DNA of 64,000 nucleotides from Actinernus sp. WN-2022 (GCA_030867875.1 JAOWCC010000444.1:434001-498000); one strand, 5' to 3'. Shown: positions 1 to 11,774, counted from the stretch's first letter. Notes: a model not told the origin generated them from the sequence alone. A program made the numbers and translations.

Positions 1-800
1 GCTTCCTAAAACTGCTGAAGGAAAACTGGAATACATTTTATTGAATCGTTGTCTATAATATATAATTATTTTAAGTATTATTTATAATATAGTCAACTCA
101 TTTATAATATAGTCCACAAACAATGATTTTCAATTGTCAGTAACTTACCTGATCGCTTCAAAATCTAGACGTCATTTCGAAGCAACATGATTCAAAAATG
201 CTGACCGAAATTTATGAAAAGAATAGGCTGTCTTGAAACATCGCAGAGTCTTGCTAAATCCTCCTTCGATCCGTCTACTAAAAGAAAAATACATTGAAGT
301 ATGCGAATCAGATAGGTGTTGTTAATTTAAGGATAGAACTGATCCTGAAACAAAATAGGAATTCATAGCTCTTTTTATGTTTACCATATTTATAGGAGAT
401 GGAAGCTATAAAAAATGAAACAGGAATGCCATACCTTCCAAGTAGGTATTGAATAACTAATTAATACCTCCTATGAGCATATACTCGGGTTGAGTTTTAG
501 ACTCCTACTCTTCCCTCTTCTCACCACAGGAAACCCCATTGAGCATCTCTTTTTCTTTTATAAACTAGGAGGATGTATTATATATTATATAGCCGTTTGC
601 AAAAATTCTGACCTCCCTCACCATATATAAATATATATAAAAAATGTATCAAACATTATGGGATACCTCTTCCTATATTTTTTTCTGAAGCCCTTGATGA
701 TAGGCAACTTGAAAAAAATATCAGCAATGACATCCCATAATGTTAGATATATGTTTGATATATATTTATATATGGTAAGGGGGTCAGAATTTATGAAAAT
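1..800. other. AT-rich intergenic DNA, no gene seen
   Basis: No open frame with recognisable protein character and no splice-flanked exon is visible here. The sequence is AT-rich with short AT simple-sequence stretches and leads into the TA microsatellite. Confidence 0.6.
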
Positions 801-802
801 TG

Positions 803-805
<3 letters not shown>

Positions 806-851
<46 letters not shown>
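806..851. repeat. (TA)n microsatellite
   Basis: This is an uninterrupted run of alternating T and A, about 23 dinucleotide units. A palindromic element sits immediately after it, and TA dinucleotides resume on the far side (1003-1014), so the element appears to have inserted into the microsatellite. Confidence 0.95.
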
Positions 852-852
<1 letters not shown>

Positions 853-854
<2 letters not shown>

Positions 855-1002
855 CCAATGCCAAAAAGGTTGTCCAGCAGAACATAATATAATACTTTAA
901 TATCCATTGTTTTGGCCTATTGTCTTGGTCTAGACAATAGCCCAAAACAATGGATATTATAGTATTATATTATGTTCTGCTGGACAACCTTTTTGGCATT
1001 GA
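853..1002. mobile_element. Palindromic MITE inserted in a TA repeat
   Basis: The left arm (853-924) is nearly a perfect reverse complement of the right arm (931-1002), with a loop of about 6 bases. TA repeats flank both sides. A TA target is usual for Tc1/mariner-type MITEs, but the family is not identified. The arm contains the motif CCAAAAAGGTTGTCC, related to motifs near 7,610 and 28,711. Confidence 0.8.
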
Positions 1003-1088
1003 CTATATATATATACGTGTTGATGCCTGTGTGGCGTGACCTCCCTATTGCGTTACTTTGTTTTTAGATAATATAAGAAGTTGTAAGT

Positions 1089-1166
1089 CTATCCATCCGA
1101 TCAGCCTAGTCCCAAGGCCTTCTGGCTGGCTTTTGAAGGCCTTGGGACTTGGCTGCCATCCGATCA
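1089..1166. repeat. Short hairpin with flanking direct repeats
   Basis: GTCCCAAGGCCTT (1109-1121) is repeated inverted as AAGGCCTTGGGAC (1136-1148). The motif CCATCCGATCA occurs directly on both sides (1092 and 1156). It may be a small foldback insertion with a target duplication. Confidence 0.5.
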
Positions 1167-1759
1167 CGTTTGAGTGGTGTAATAGGTCAGGGTCAGAGTT
1201 AATGAGATGCAAAAAATATCGGTAAACACGCACTGTTCCTGTGAAAGAGAAGCACATATTCAAGATTACACTACTCTTAATGCGGTTTTCATCCCTCTCT
1301 TTGTCCCAATCTCACATCTTTGGTAAACTCACGTCTCTCCGTGATTCACATAGACTTCTAAAGTATTTTAGGTTAATATTGCTGACTGTAACTTCATTCG
1401 ATTTCACCGTGAATTTCAATAATATATAAAGTGCTTTAATTTCTGGATCTAGACAAGTTCTTAATCAACTAGTTAATTTCAGGAGAATTTTGTGACCTGG
1501 CATCGCTTTATTGTGTGGTCTACCAGGCGATAGGATAGAAGCAGCGGCATTATATTATTGTAGCCGGCTATTTACTCGGGCTGCCTGTGGCAGCACCGAG
1601 TCTTAAAATGGAAGCCGTTATTTATTTATTTTGTTCGGTGTCGCGAAATTTCTGCGCATGCGTTAAAGGTCAAGTTCACACCAATCAGATTGCACTGTGC
1701 TGGTCACGCAACAATCGCCAGGTTAATTTATTTAAATAATTTAATACAGTAAAATCAAG

Positions 1760-1816
1760 ATGGAGGACGACGGCGCGAGGAATTTTCTCTCAAATTTGGA
1801 GTCCCATCTCTCAAAT
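1760..1816 (+). CDS. Candidate first coding exon, unknown gene
   Basis: An ATG in good context (tcaagATGg) opens a 19-codon frame, MEDDGARNFLSNLESHLSN, that runs into a strong donor (GTAAG at 1817). The frame continues open to about 1948, with a second possible donor (GTACG) near 1902, so the exon could be longer. About 100 bp upstream lies a GCGCATGCG motif (near 1652), the core of an NRF-1 type promoter site, and then an ATTGG/CCAAT-like box, which fits a housekeeping-type promoter. I could not find the next exon, so the product is unknown. The coding call rests only on start context, donor and acidic composition. Confidence 0.3.
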
Positions 1817-2820
1817 GTAAGCAGTTTAATGTTTTATTTAACTTCACTCGTGCGAAAGCCTTCCAACAGGCTCAGGATATTTCAACTGGCGCTCTTGTTT
1901 GAGGTACGTTTCGTAGGTAATAAACACTCAGCACAGAATAATTTATGATGACCGAAGCAGTTTATATTTAACTATCAAGGTAAACATGCAAGACTCCTCT
2001 CACGGCCGAGGTTTTGGTTCGAGAAATTAGTGGCTTCCAACAGTTCCCTTTATAGTTCTGTAATATAATGAGCAGACTGCAGTTTTGGGAAGGAGGGTAA
2101 AAGCTTTTAAATAGAGATAAACAAAACGGGCATTTCAGTTAATAATCTTTAGTCCAACAAATACCGATATGGACGCGATCAGCGAGCTGCGATAATATAT
2201 AAAGAGCCGCAAGGTAGAAAGAACAGTAGAGATATATAGTGATAGCTCCATCATAGGTGGACAGGGATACAACTTATAATATGGGACAAATATAAACATA
2301 CATTTGAGACACTCATCTATTAGTACTCTGAACCTGCAGAACAGCAGACTAAATTAGGACCGAATTCGTATATATTTGTTTTGCCTTCAGTAAGATTCCC
2401 AGTCATATCAGTAATGGTGACTACCAAGCATTGTTGCTGGGGGAGATGTAAGAGTGACTCTAGATGTGAAAAACCTTCATAAATCCGGCGCTCAAAGAGA
2501 TATGTCTTGGAGAATGAAGCATCGATCGGTACACCGCTAGTAGAGGTTTCTCATCTTTTCTCGGCCTTTTTGATCACTCACAGGAGGAGCTTTTCTGTTC
2601 CAAAACCTTTACAGCAAATTCAGTGAGAAATGTCAGCGTTGGATAAATGTTTGTACAAGAGACCTTAAAAGCACACAACAACGAGACTAGGTCTGGCAAT
2701 GAAACGCAAGTGGCTATAAATTACTGAAACCCTGACTATACCCGCCAGTAAACAATGAGAAGGAACTACTGTTCAACCATTAAGTTTACTTGAATTTATC
2801 AGTGGATTCTAAATAAATTT
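1817..2820. other. No gene seen
   Basis: This stretch holds no convincing exon or repeat. If the exon at 1760 is real, it would be intronic. Confidence 0.4.
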
Positions 2821-2824
2821 TGGA

Positions 2825-4200
2825 AGCAAAGCCTCGCATCGGGCAGAATGGCGCGACACATCCGGGTCTCAAAAATTACAGTTCGCCGCCAAATTCGAAA
2901 ATTAATTTGAACAGGACGACCAATTTACAAAGAAAACAGTACAAAATGGCGAGAGTGGCTTAAGGTTTGGTTTCTTTTCAACAGGAAATAAAATCGCTAC
3001 AAAAAACCAAAAGGGCGCAAAATGTAGATAAGATGATAAACTTCACCATCCCGCAAAAATATTTCACCTAACACATATTTTACAAGTATGAAAATGACAC
3101 GGAACTTCAGGGATTTTCGTGTGTTTTAAAGGAGAAATTTACTACTAGTGATATGCGAGAGCGATTTACGAACAAATAAAAACCTCTTCTAAAAACCAAA
3201 AGGGCGCAAAATCATGAACATATACTGAAGGCCTTTACTGCCAAGTTTCAGCGCCAACCAACCACGATTAGTAATATGTTTTGAAGGTTTAATTTCACCT
3301 TCATGAAATCTCTCAAAGATGGCTGCTGAAATCCTCATTTGAATATGCGCGCTTCTACGCTTCAGTTAGTCTGCCTCCGCCTCCTTCAGTTGTAGGCTCC
3401 GCCTCCTAAAGACGATATGTTAATATCTCACTGATGACATTTGGAACTGACTGGTCATTCATCTAGCGCGTCAAAAGCAAATCATAACGTTGTATTCAGA
3501 ATAATTCAAGCTTCGAATTGAGACGTTGTTCATGTTCGTACGTGCTCTAGAAGTATTTAAAAGCTAAAACATCTCCGCGGCGGAGTTGGCGGCGAAGTGC
3601 ATTCAATCTAAAGCTGAGTAAAGGCAAACGCGACAAAACAAATCTTAGAGAGCATTAAATAAAAAACTATAAACTTAGCGCGTCCATTAAATGAGAACTA
3701 TAAATCATAACGTTGTATTCAGAATAATTCAAACTTCAAATTGAGACGTTGCTCATGTACGTACGTGCTCTAGAAGTATTAAAATGCTAAAAAAACATCG
3801 CACCGGCGATCTTAAAGTTATAACTTTCTACGTTTTATACGATTCATAGGAAAAAAGTACACCAACACGATTCTTTAATTTCTCAGAGAAAACCAAGCGG
3901 CAATTCGAATCATGGATTTAACCCAAAACTTTTACAAAGTCAAGGTATCTTAAACTTTGAATTGATAAGTCTGTGTAATTGGCCCACCAAGGAAATAACA
4001 AGATCGAACAGACGAAAGGCTTTACTATTGAAGTTCAGGGGCGGTAATAACAAATTAGTAAGTGTGATGACCTTCTTTAACGAGCTTTGGGAGTCCACTA
4101 TTCCCACTGAAGCGAGCAGTTGACAGTGATTGACATGTGCTTCATGTGATGTGGGAGTAGAGTATTCCCAAACCGATTTGTCAAAAGCCAATCACAGTCG
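2825..4200 (-). repeat. Dispersed repeat family R1, minus-strand copy
   Basis: Read on the minus strand, this segment matches a copy near 16.5-17.5 kb: a block with a paired 'gggaata...ctactcccacatcacat' motif, then an element ending in a CCGGATGTGTCGCG box. That box is at 2848-2870 here, near 17,430 and near 24,880. The copies are diverged but collinear. I see no coding capacity. Two CCAAAAGGGCGCAAAAT repeats (3009 and 3196) lie inside. Confidence 0.6.
3480..3804 (+). repeat. Direct duplication of about 95 bp
   Basis: The segment at 3480-3572 recurs at 3703-3804 with a few substitutions. Both begin ATCATAACGTTGTATTCAG and contain GTACGTGCTCTAGAAGTATT. The spacing is about 223 bp. It lies inside the R1 copy and is not seen in the other R1 copies, so it looks local. 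Confidence 0.8.
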
Positions 4201-5110
4201 CTCTCTCGCAGAATAATTAGCAATGTTATAATTATTCCGTCCTCACTTTAACTTCTCGGTCGTAAGTACATGTCGCCGAGAACAATAGAATTCTGCGCGA
4301 TGGTCTACAGTACATCTACAATGCTTTGATTTATTTTCTGATAATATAATGGTTTGAAAGAGCACACCAACATAAGCTAGATTGCCGAATTTTAGGATGC
4401 TATCAGTTCATAGTTTTAATGTATATGCTCTTCCAGCCATAACAGCTTTTGGTCTCCGATGAGTTTTATTGAAGAATTTCCTATCTCCATTCGCCGATGA
4501 ATGCACTCGGCACGCGGCTACATTCTTTTGTTTTTGCCTTAATACAGGAAAACCTGACCTTTGTAACTTTTCAATGTTTAGGTGAAGTCTTACAACGATA
4601 TTGCATGGGAAAAGATGAGTTTGGGATACAGTTTAAGTAATGGTCCGCGTAAGAACTATAGTAAAAACAATAGAGCCGTGGCAATGAGCACATCCTCACG
4701 GTCGATTTTGCGTGAATATGACTTAAGTGCTGTATGAGATGTCTACAGTCCAAACTACACCCAGAAAATAAAGTAGTTTTTATGCTATGGGCTATTTTTA
4801 CTGTGAAAACTCAAAGAAACCACCATCCAGCCAATCGGAAAGGGAGAAAACAAAAGATCTTTCAATCGCAAATTTGATAACTTTCCCCACGGTCGATATT
4901 CTTCGAAATTAAACCATAATCATTTTGATCAAAAATAAATTGAAACTTCAAAAAATATCATATAAAAATGTATTATTTCGACGGTTTTCTATTGAATTTA
5001 TGAGTATCAACCAATGAAATTACGAGAGAGAAGAATAGAGAATTAACACCTTTTTACATTCCTTGCCGTTCAGTGCTATAGTTCTTAGCCGGACCACTAC
5101 TTAAATAGGA
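4201..5110. other. No gene seen
   Basis: AT-rich sequence with short open frames only and no recognisable protein, repeat or RNA gene. The left margin (4201-4260) still resembles the start of the R1 repeat. Confidence 0.45.
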
Positions 5111-5119
5111 CTTGTCAGT

Positions 5120-5310
5120 CTATATAGCAAGCATGTCTCGTTGGTTGGCCAGCGAAGATGCAAAACTCGCTTGACAATATCGACGTTTGTCGCTTTGTTT
5201 CAATCCTCTGTATTTCAGCCAAAGTTTAAGCTGTTCGACAGTATAATCATCAGGTTCTCTTTCAAAATATGGTCCAGGAAAGCAGTCATTTCTGGTAGAA
5301 TAGACAGAGG
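5120..5310 (-). pseudogene. SAP-domain exon fragment, frameshifted
   Basis: On the minus strand the translation includes FPGPYFEREPDDYTVEQLKL followed by WLKYRGLKQSDKR. This matches the helix-turn-helix pattern of SAP DNA-binding motifs as I know them from cnidarian transposon-associated proteins. After DKR the frame is lost, but the next frame reads DIVKRVLH, the expected end of the motif, so an indel near 5175 has broken it. A possible splice acceptor (ctaccag) precedes the block near 5295. SAP motifs bind AT-rich DNA. The fragment stands alone with no partner exon, so I read it as a decayed transposon or gene remnant. Confidence 0.5.
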
Positions 5311-5399
5311 ACGAAAAGCGGTTTGTTTGTCTGAGTCTTGGCGGGGGGTCTAGACTTGTGACGTAATTACCGCACTCCGCTATTAGCGTGCGTAACATG

Positions 5400-6020
5400 A
5401 ATAAGTAGAGGTCAACTTCTTTAATTTACATACACGAGAAAAACCAAAATATTAAATTACATATATATACTAGGGGAGCAGAGAATGAATGTCACCGCGC
5501 TACCGGCCACTCCTAAAGACTGCTAAATTCAGCTAATAATTCTTCCCTTCGGTTATTACTAGAGGATTTCAAATGAAAGTGTATTTCATCTTCAATCTCA
5601 TGTGGCCCGAGTGAAAGCCCAGATGGGCTCTTGTTGTGACATAAAATACGAATACGCTGCCCTGCACCTCAATGATTATACATATAGTAGGTTATACACA
5701 GCTTATATATATCTTTATTATGTAACATACTTCTAATTATTTAATCATATAATGTATTATTTAATCGTATAATGTAATTTGTTTTTCTCTCGAGGATATT
5801 AGCATTTATTATTCAGTTCCTCAGTATCCCGAATTCTGATTGGTTGATTTACCTGCAAATAACTGCGCGCAAATAAGCGTTTGCCTGCAGATATCTTTGT
5901 GAGCATGCGCAGTGCTGCTCAACAACAAATTCAACGTGGCCGCTCGGTTTCCAGTGTTCAGAGGAGGAAATTGCGAGCAATTTGGATTCCAAAGGTTACA
6001 AAAACACTGAATAATGAAAC
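5400..6020. other. AT-rich spacer, no gene seen
   Basis: Short TA-rich runs (for example 5458-5470) and a partial repetition of an 'aatcatataatgtattattta' type motif around 5735-5775 are visible. Nothing coding is recognisable. Confidence 0.4.
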
Positions 6021-6021
6021 A

Positions 6022-6164
6022 ATTATTGGAACTCCGACTATCGCAAAATATGATGAATTGTTTGTGTCTCGCTACCAGTTATTTGCCTCTGTCTTCGGCA
6101 TCGGCAAATAACTGGTAGTTCACCACAGACAATTCATCATATTTTGCTCAGCCTCGTCCAATAA
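6022..6164. mobile_element. Foldback MITE
   Basis: The left arm 6022-6087 and right arm 6102-6164 are reverse complements with a few mismatches. The inner arms are GGCAAATAACTGGTA and its complement, and the outer arms are ATTATTGGA-type. The short spacer is about 14 bases. Confidence 0.7.
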
Positions 6165-6437
6165 TTGCTTAGTATTTGCTACTCTTCAATTCGAGTTTAA
6201 ATAAAGGTTGTTGTATTGTATATCCACACACATTCAGTGAACTCCTGCTGAACTTAGCACTAACGGAACATTCCTTAGCAGCTACTCTACGGCTTTCAAG
6301 CCCATGTAATGGCAGCTTGTATATCAGACGCTGATTGGCTAAAAGGAGTGTGATTCAGAGTGGAATCATCACTGTAGGCTACGCGCGCTATTTATAACTT
6401 AGTAATAGTAACAAATCATCAAGTAATTCATCGGACT

Positions 6438-6565
6438 ATGTGATTCAAGGAAAATCACATGCCTGACTCGATAATTCCACGGAAAATTGCACTCGAAAAA
6501 CCGGTTTTCTAGTGCAATTTTCCCTTGAGTTACCGAGTCAGACATGTGATTTTCCTAGATAATCA
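6438..6565. mobile_element. Foldback MITE
   Basis: The arms TGTGATTCAAGGAAAATCAC... (6438-6497) and their complement (6506-6565) pair nearly completely around a short loop. It lies about 70 bp before the first recognised discoidin exon, so it is probably intronic. Confidence 0.75.
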
Positions 6566-6634
6566 TATTTATAATCGTCTTTGTTTTACGCTGATGCCAT
6601 AGCTCTGTATAAACTATTTTTATTATTAAATAAG

Positions 6635-7536
6635 AATGTCCGTTGGTGGAAGCCCTTGGAATGGAAAGTGGCGCCATCAAGGAAAGACAACTGTCGGCGT
6701 CAAGTGTCTTTAAGAACAATACACTGAAATACGGAGCTTACCGTGCCAGGTTAAACTACCGCACATGGAACGGGTGGGCCGCCCGCGACCTCGATACCAA
6801 TCAGTATCTACAGATTAACTTTGAGACACCGACTGAAATCCATGCCGTGGCTACTCAGGGATACTACTATGATGGCCCTACTGTTCAGGAGTGGGTTATA
6901 CGTTATAAGATAGACCATTCTATGGACGGGATGACCTGGACACACTACGAGGAGTCAGGCAGCATCAGGGTTTGTGTTGAGCTTTTTATTTGGATATCTG
7001 ATCACTTGGGAAAATGATTGGTCTAAACTGCCATCAAGAGACACCTGTAGCCTTGATGAAAACTCCTGTTTGATTAATAAGCATTTTACTTTATACTTTT
7101 TAATTTCTTTTAATTTTGTATAAGTGGGTAAGTTACGGCAATGACTACAGTACTCTACGGTATGCCGTGACGTTGAAATGGTTTCCCTATTGTTTTGTGT
7201 CTTTCTGACCCAATCAAATAACAGTTACGGTACAGTAAAGCTACAGACATGCCGTATTTTAGTTCCACTTATACGAAATCCTCTCTATTTAGTTTACTTA
7301 ATTCATCGGCTGAGAGAAACTTCGTCAAAATGTGAAACTCGCTTCATCTTGTAACACATAATATCACGTCTCTTCTTTATTATTAGGACTTTGCAGGAAA
7401 CCAGGACACAACCACTGTTATGAAACACACCCTGACCACTCCATTTACAGCAGTGTTCATGAGGTTCCTACCCAGTTCATGGAAAACTCACATCTCCATG
7501 AGGGTTGAAGTATATGGCTGCTACAAGACCCTGTAA
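6635..7536 (+). CDS. F5/8 type C (discoidin) domain gene, last two coding exons
   Basis: Two exons join in phase: 6635-6969 (acceptor ...taag, donor GT at 6970) and 7387-7536 (acceptor AG at 7385-7386, stop TAA). Together they encode one complete F5/8C domain of about 160 residues. It starts with the conserved cysteine (CP..EALGMESGAIKERQLSASS), continues through NGWAARDLDTNQYLQINF and the VQEWVIRYKI and DGMTWTHYEE strands, and ends FAGNQDTTTV...VYGC with the closing cysteine. These domains are extracellular lectin or phospholipid-binding modules found in secreted and membrane adhesion proteins. No signal peptide or upstream exon was found, so the 5' part of the gene is unidentified and may be outside the window or in diverged exons. 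The first exon's polypyrimidine tract is weak, so the 6635 boundary is approximate. Confidence 0.85.
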
Positions 7537-8674
7537 CCATGGTCAAGGTACCATATTTATTTCAGTCATATTTAACGTACAATTGTTAAAAAAATAACTA
7601 TACAATTATTTCAAAAAAGGTTGTCACGAGCGACAAGCGACAAAGGATTGTCATTATAACTGGCGGAGCTATGAGGAATGGAATACGGTGCAATTCGAAA
7701 ATCCATTCGAAGGAAACATTAGTATTCTTTGGCCTTTGACCCCCAAAACAAACGAATTTACCAGACTTTTAGCAACAACAAGAATCCATTTCGGTCTGGG
7801 TATGGCGCTCGTCGTTTGCAGCTTGTCTGGGACAACCTTATTTAAAACAGCTGTATACAATATCAAGTCACTTGAAATAGGAGATTTAAAGTCAAATGAA
7901 TGCGTGTCAACTTCTTGAAAAAGAGTATGCTCCTGTATATGTCGTCTCAAGGTTTTCAAATGTGTTTAAACCATAACAAGGACAAAAGACATAAGTACAT
8001 TTCTTAATTTAAAGATGTTATGTCTTATCTATCTAAGGAAAGAGGACAGTATATAAGTCAATGAATTGGCAACTAAAATACAAGAATCCGGGTTTGAATA
8101 ATATTGACTTCACAACTTCTCCTGTCATATATCTTTATTATCTTTTTACAGATTCGTGGCTGATGACATCGGCCGCGACATGAAGGAAATGAAATAACGA
8201 GTCAGAATCGTAATTATCTGTCGCACCCTGTTGTACTTAATGTGAGAATTCCCCAGGATACAAAGCTCGCGCCTCTTATTTTGTATACTTGTAAATATGA
8301 TGGCTACAGGGGTTTTACTTTAACACTTTATGGATAGGGGAGGTCAGTGATCGGTTGAGACCCCTAGAAAAACCTACATTCTAACATTTGATTAATTAGG
8401 GGAGAGCGAGCTCAGGAAACATTCACATGCTGATATATGGATCCTTTGAATGTGACGTCATCAAAATTCTAAAATCTAAACTATGAGATATATAAAGCTG
8501 TTGTTCTAATATGATTTAGATATCGGTATTCTCAGTATTCTTCGAATATTTTACGTCAATACGGTGATTCCGTTTTGAGTTACAGTATTTTGAATGTTGT
8601 GACGGCCCAGCTAAGCGTGTTTCCTAAATGTCATGAAAATGCATATATTTCGGCCAATGTTAGAGTTGAATAAA
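7537..8674 (+). other. Probable 3' UTR with intron and poly(A) signal
   Basis: After the stop there is a donor-like AAG|GTACC (near 7548). An acceptor lies near 8152 (ctttttacag), followed by non-coding sequence, and AATAAA lies at 8669-8674. This would be a spliced 3' UTR of the discoidin gene. It is inference from signals only. Confidence 0.3.
7600..7990 (-). pseudogene. Repeat with possible decayed C2H2-like finger
   Basis: The plus-strand start resembles 28,695-28,770 (both have ttcaaaaa(a)ggttgtc, then gcgac, then ggattgt..ttataa), so this is a dispersed repeat. On the minus strand a frame contains KTLRRHIQEHTLFQEVD. One frame over, upstream of it, lies FCPCYGLNTF, which together suggest a C-x2-C...H-x3-4-H finger broken by an indel. 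The family is not recognised, and the zinc-finger reading is weak. Confidence 0.25.
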
Positions 8675-9320
8675 CCTTTGAAAGTGATATCTAAAGTGTT
8701 CTGAAGTGAACGCTAATCTATATCATATTGATGGAAAGACAGCTTTATTTTATTCGTAGAGTAAGTTTTCGGCCGCCATCTTGGTGTACCAAAGTGCCGC
8801 CGCATACTAATTACACTAAATTGTTCGAATATAATTTGTCCGACAGTTCGGTTACGAAGTACTCTATTCCGGCTCCAACATTTTGATCATTTATATATTT
8901 TTGCCTGCTCTATTCACAACATTAAAAATATTTTACTAATATAAGTTTTTTCTTGAGTTATTTTTTTTGTGACGTCAGTGCAACCGATCTATTACTTCAA
9001 TAACCAATGAATTGCGCTCGTGATCCAGTTCAGTTTCAGTTTTTTTCACTATTCAGTTAACATAAATACAGTTGGTTCAGGTATAAATAAATGATGGGAA
9101 TATCTAGTTGTTTTAGAACATAATAATATTCAGTGATGAAAGTGTGCAGTAGTTAGAGGAGCTTAAGCTTTCGAATTAACCACTGCCAAAGGGAACATAA
9201 ATAAGGCTTAAGATAAATAAGGCGTAAGACTAGGTCAGGTTTACATGTAGTATAGACCTAAGACTAGGTCAGGATTATGTGTAGTATACAATATGAAATA
9301 TCCGAGATGTTGAGATAATT
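8675..9320. other. No gene seen
   Basis: Short frames only. The repeated phrase 'agactaggtcagg' appears twice (9229 and 9251), a small local duplication. No recognisable gene. Confidence 0.4.
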
Positions 9321-9324
9321 AAAA

Positions 9325-9675
9325 TGGGGGGGGGGGGGGGGGGGGGTGGGGGGAGAGGGACTTCCTATATTGAGTGACAGGGGTGATCGGCCAGAGATTC
9401 AAAGATGATCCCTAAAAGGTATGCATTAATTAAAAGAGCCTAGAACGTCAAAATGGTACGACCATATAACGTCTGTTAAAATGATTGTGTTTAATCACAA
9501 GCACAGTAAATATCTAACTACATCTAACTTGTCAATAAGTTTGAGAAATGAAATAACACCGGTACGGACTTGCATGTGTTGCATAATTAGCTTTTATCAA
9601 AAGAACCCTAAATTTAAATGGTACGTGGGCGACGGAGACGACCCCTAAAAGGTACGGCCGATCACCCCTACATGC
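9325..9675. mobile_element. G-rich inverted-repeat element with internal motifs
   Basis: It begins with a poly(G) tract (9325-9352). AGGGGTGATCGGCC (9379-9392) is matched inverted by GGCCGATCACCCCT (9656-9669). Inside both arms is a 'gaYccctaaaaggta' motif. The layout resembles the element at 11,055-11,380, which also has a poly(G) edge and repeated cccctaaaaggtac motifs. Confidence 0.55.
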
Positions 9676-9807
9676 ATACATTCTTTTATTCTTTTAACAT
9701 CTAGTACCTAAAGAAGGCTGGTTTGGCCAGCCGAAATATTGTAATATTCAATATAAAATCCTACGTTGTGTCAGCTTTGCCGTAGTCCTTGGACTTCGTA
9801 TTCTTTT

Positions 9808-10070
9808 ATTGGCCACTTTAGAAACGAAAAAAGGACTGGGTCGAGTTTTTAATGTCAATTCATTAAAATTTAATCAAAGAATGAACTCCATCACAAGAAA
9901 GAGCACACCAAAATTAGTAAGTTTAATGAGTTTGGCGACGTTTCGTTCGATATTTACCCTATGGTGAGCTTTCAAAAATCGCAAAAATAAGAGACGTTTG
10001 TATGGATTGGAGGGACACTTGTCCCTACAAACTCGACCCAGTCCTTTTTTCGTTTCTAAAGTGGCCAATT
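9808..10070. mobile_element. MITE of about 260 bp with 40-bp TIRs
   Basis: Left TIR 9808-9848 (ATTGGCCACTTTAGAAACG... to AAACTCGACCC complement) and right TIR 10028-10070 are almost perfect inverted copies. The interior is non-coding. No clear target-site duplication was seen beyond the AT-rich flank. Confidence 0.8.
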
Positions 10071-11054
10071 AACACCTTATACAGTTTTGTACATTGGTCT
10101 TGAGATTCAAGAAAGCTAATAACTATCTCAGTATGAAAAGATTATATACATAGGCTAATTAGACTGGAAAAATAGATAATTGTACCACTAAAACTGACTA
10201 ACGAAACATTGAGGACTATACCTGGCATAAGTTTCGCTTATTCGTTACGTAATTAAAACATTTATGAAAGTGCTTTGCTACTTCTTTTTGTATTGCTAGA
10301 GGTGAATTCATTAACATGTTAAAAAGAATGTGGTCGTTATAATATATATGTTGTATTGTATTTTAGTTTACTGTTTACAATATTGATGATCGTGTTTCTC
10401 ACGCCTAGCTGCGTGCATACGTTCTCTCTCCCTGCAAAAATCGGGAAAGAGACGTCTGCCAAACGCCGTTGATAATCGTGTTCTGGTCACGTGTTTCTTC
10501 TCCAGTATTTGAGGACGGTGCGCTGATTGGCTGTTGACGGAGGATTGTCATAAAGTCATATATGATTGGCTAATAACTTCCGAGATGACCCCATGTTTAC
10601 TTTTCGAAAGTGGTATTCATTTACATACAAACAAACGTCTAGTTGTGTTTTATGTTTTGCCAGGAGCCAATTTTTCCTAGTTTTGCTGATATTGTGAAAC
10701 ATAATGGCAAGAATCTAGTATAAAATTAGAACTTTCTACTCTTAGCTTCGAAGTTCACTTAAATTCGCCATAAATGTCTTGAAGTTGAAGAAAAGAGGAG
10801 ATGTGAAATATAATCTTCGAAGGCAGATCTTTACGAGAGTTATCATTCGAAAGCCACGAACGCAGGTCTGGTCGTAAAGAAAAGGGACAGTACATGTGCT
10901 AGAGAATTGTTTGAGTCAGACCGACTCCAGCTCTGCCCAGAAACGAGCTACTCTTTATGGAAATGCGATCGAGCCGACGCAACTCTCTCGAAGGTTGCCG
11001 ACCACAAGCATATAAACTCCTGCAGCGAGAAAATCAAATAAATGTTCGTACCTC

Positions 11055-11380
11055 CATGATATCCCGGGGGGGGGGGGGGACTCCCATATAAAAGGGGTAG
11101 GGATGCTCGTCGGACATTTTCGATTTGACCCCTAAGAGGTACTAAAATGGGCGTGGCTCAAGCTTATTTTGACCCCTAAAAGATAATAAAAATGTAAATT
11201 GATAACAGCTTTTTTGTTCAATTGACACCCGACCCCTAAAAGGTACCGCTTTACATAGAAATGTCTGTGTTTGATGGTGGATACCCTAAGTGGTACCAAA
11301 CTCCTGATTTTGACCCCTAAAAGGTACGACGAGCATCCATGTACCCCTCACATAAGGGAGTCACCCCCCCGGGCATGATA
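11055..11380. mobile_element. G-rich foldback element with repeated cccctaaaaggta
   Basis: The arms pair as CATGATATCCCGGGG...ACTCCCATATAAAAGGGG...GGATGCTCGTCG against CGACGAGCATCC...AAGGGAGTC...CCCGGGCATGATA. Between them the motif gacccctaaaaggtac or close variants occurs about five times. An end of the same family recurs at 60,355-60,430 (GACGAGCAACCCC...GGGGAGTCCCCCGGG). Confidence 0.75.
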
Positions 11381-11390
11381 TTCCACTTTC

Positions 11391-11641
11391 TCACATTTGT
11401 TCGTCCGTATTACCAATTCTGGATGATTCAGTTGTTGTAGGTGAAAATATTGAAAAACACAGAAGACAGTCGTCCAAGTCAAGCCGGTTGAATGGCTGAG
11501 CAAAAAAATGTTGTAACACGAATGCCTTGAAAGTTTGGGTAAGATGTTGTTTCGTGGAACTTACAGCCAGATTGCATCGGCTGTATGGAAGAATACAGTT
11601 TTGAGAGAAAATGTCCAGCAACTCTTCGCTAAAATCGCCTA
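11391..11641 (-). CDS. Candidate exon carried inside a TIR element
   Basis: On the minus strand a pyrimidine-rich acceptor (ttatttttcctag, near 11,642) opens a frame reading GDFSEELLDIFSQNCILPYS, then continuing through RCNLAVSSTKQ to a stop near 11,391 (about 83 residues). The composition is protein-like and it is enclosed by the TIRs of the 10.4-11.8 kb element. I do not recognise the family. It may be a captured host exon or part of the element's own gene. No matching donor or second exon was found. Confidence 0.3.
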
Positions 11642-11774
11642 GGAAAAATAATTACGAATTTTAATTATGATAATTTATGACAAGAACACGATTATCAACG
11701 GCGTTTCGCAGACGTCTCTTTCCCGACTTTTGCAGGGAGAGAGAACGTCTGCACGCAGGCTATAAAATTGGCAT

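Larger units (their letters stand above)
10404..11763. mobile_element. 1.36 kb TIR element, MULE-like termini
   Basis: The left end (10404-10484) and right end (11682-11763) are inverted copies over about 80 bp, starting TAGC(C)TGCGTGCANACGTT. The terminal sequence is close to that of the 9-bp-TSD element at 40,340-40,702, so a Mutator-like origin is plausible. No target-site duplication could be matched: the right end abuts a LINE fragment. It carries a nested G-rich foldback (11,055-11,380) and a possible captured exon (11,391-11,641, minus). Confidence 0.65.
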
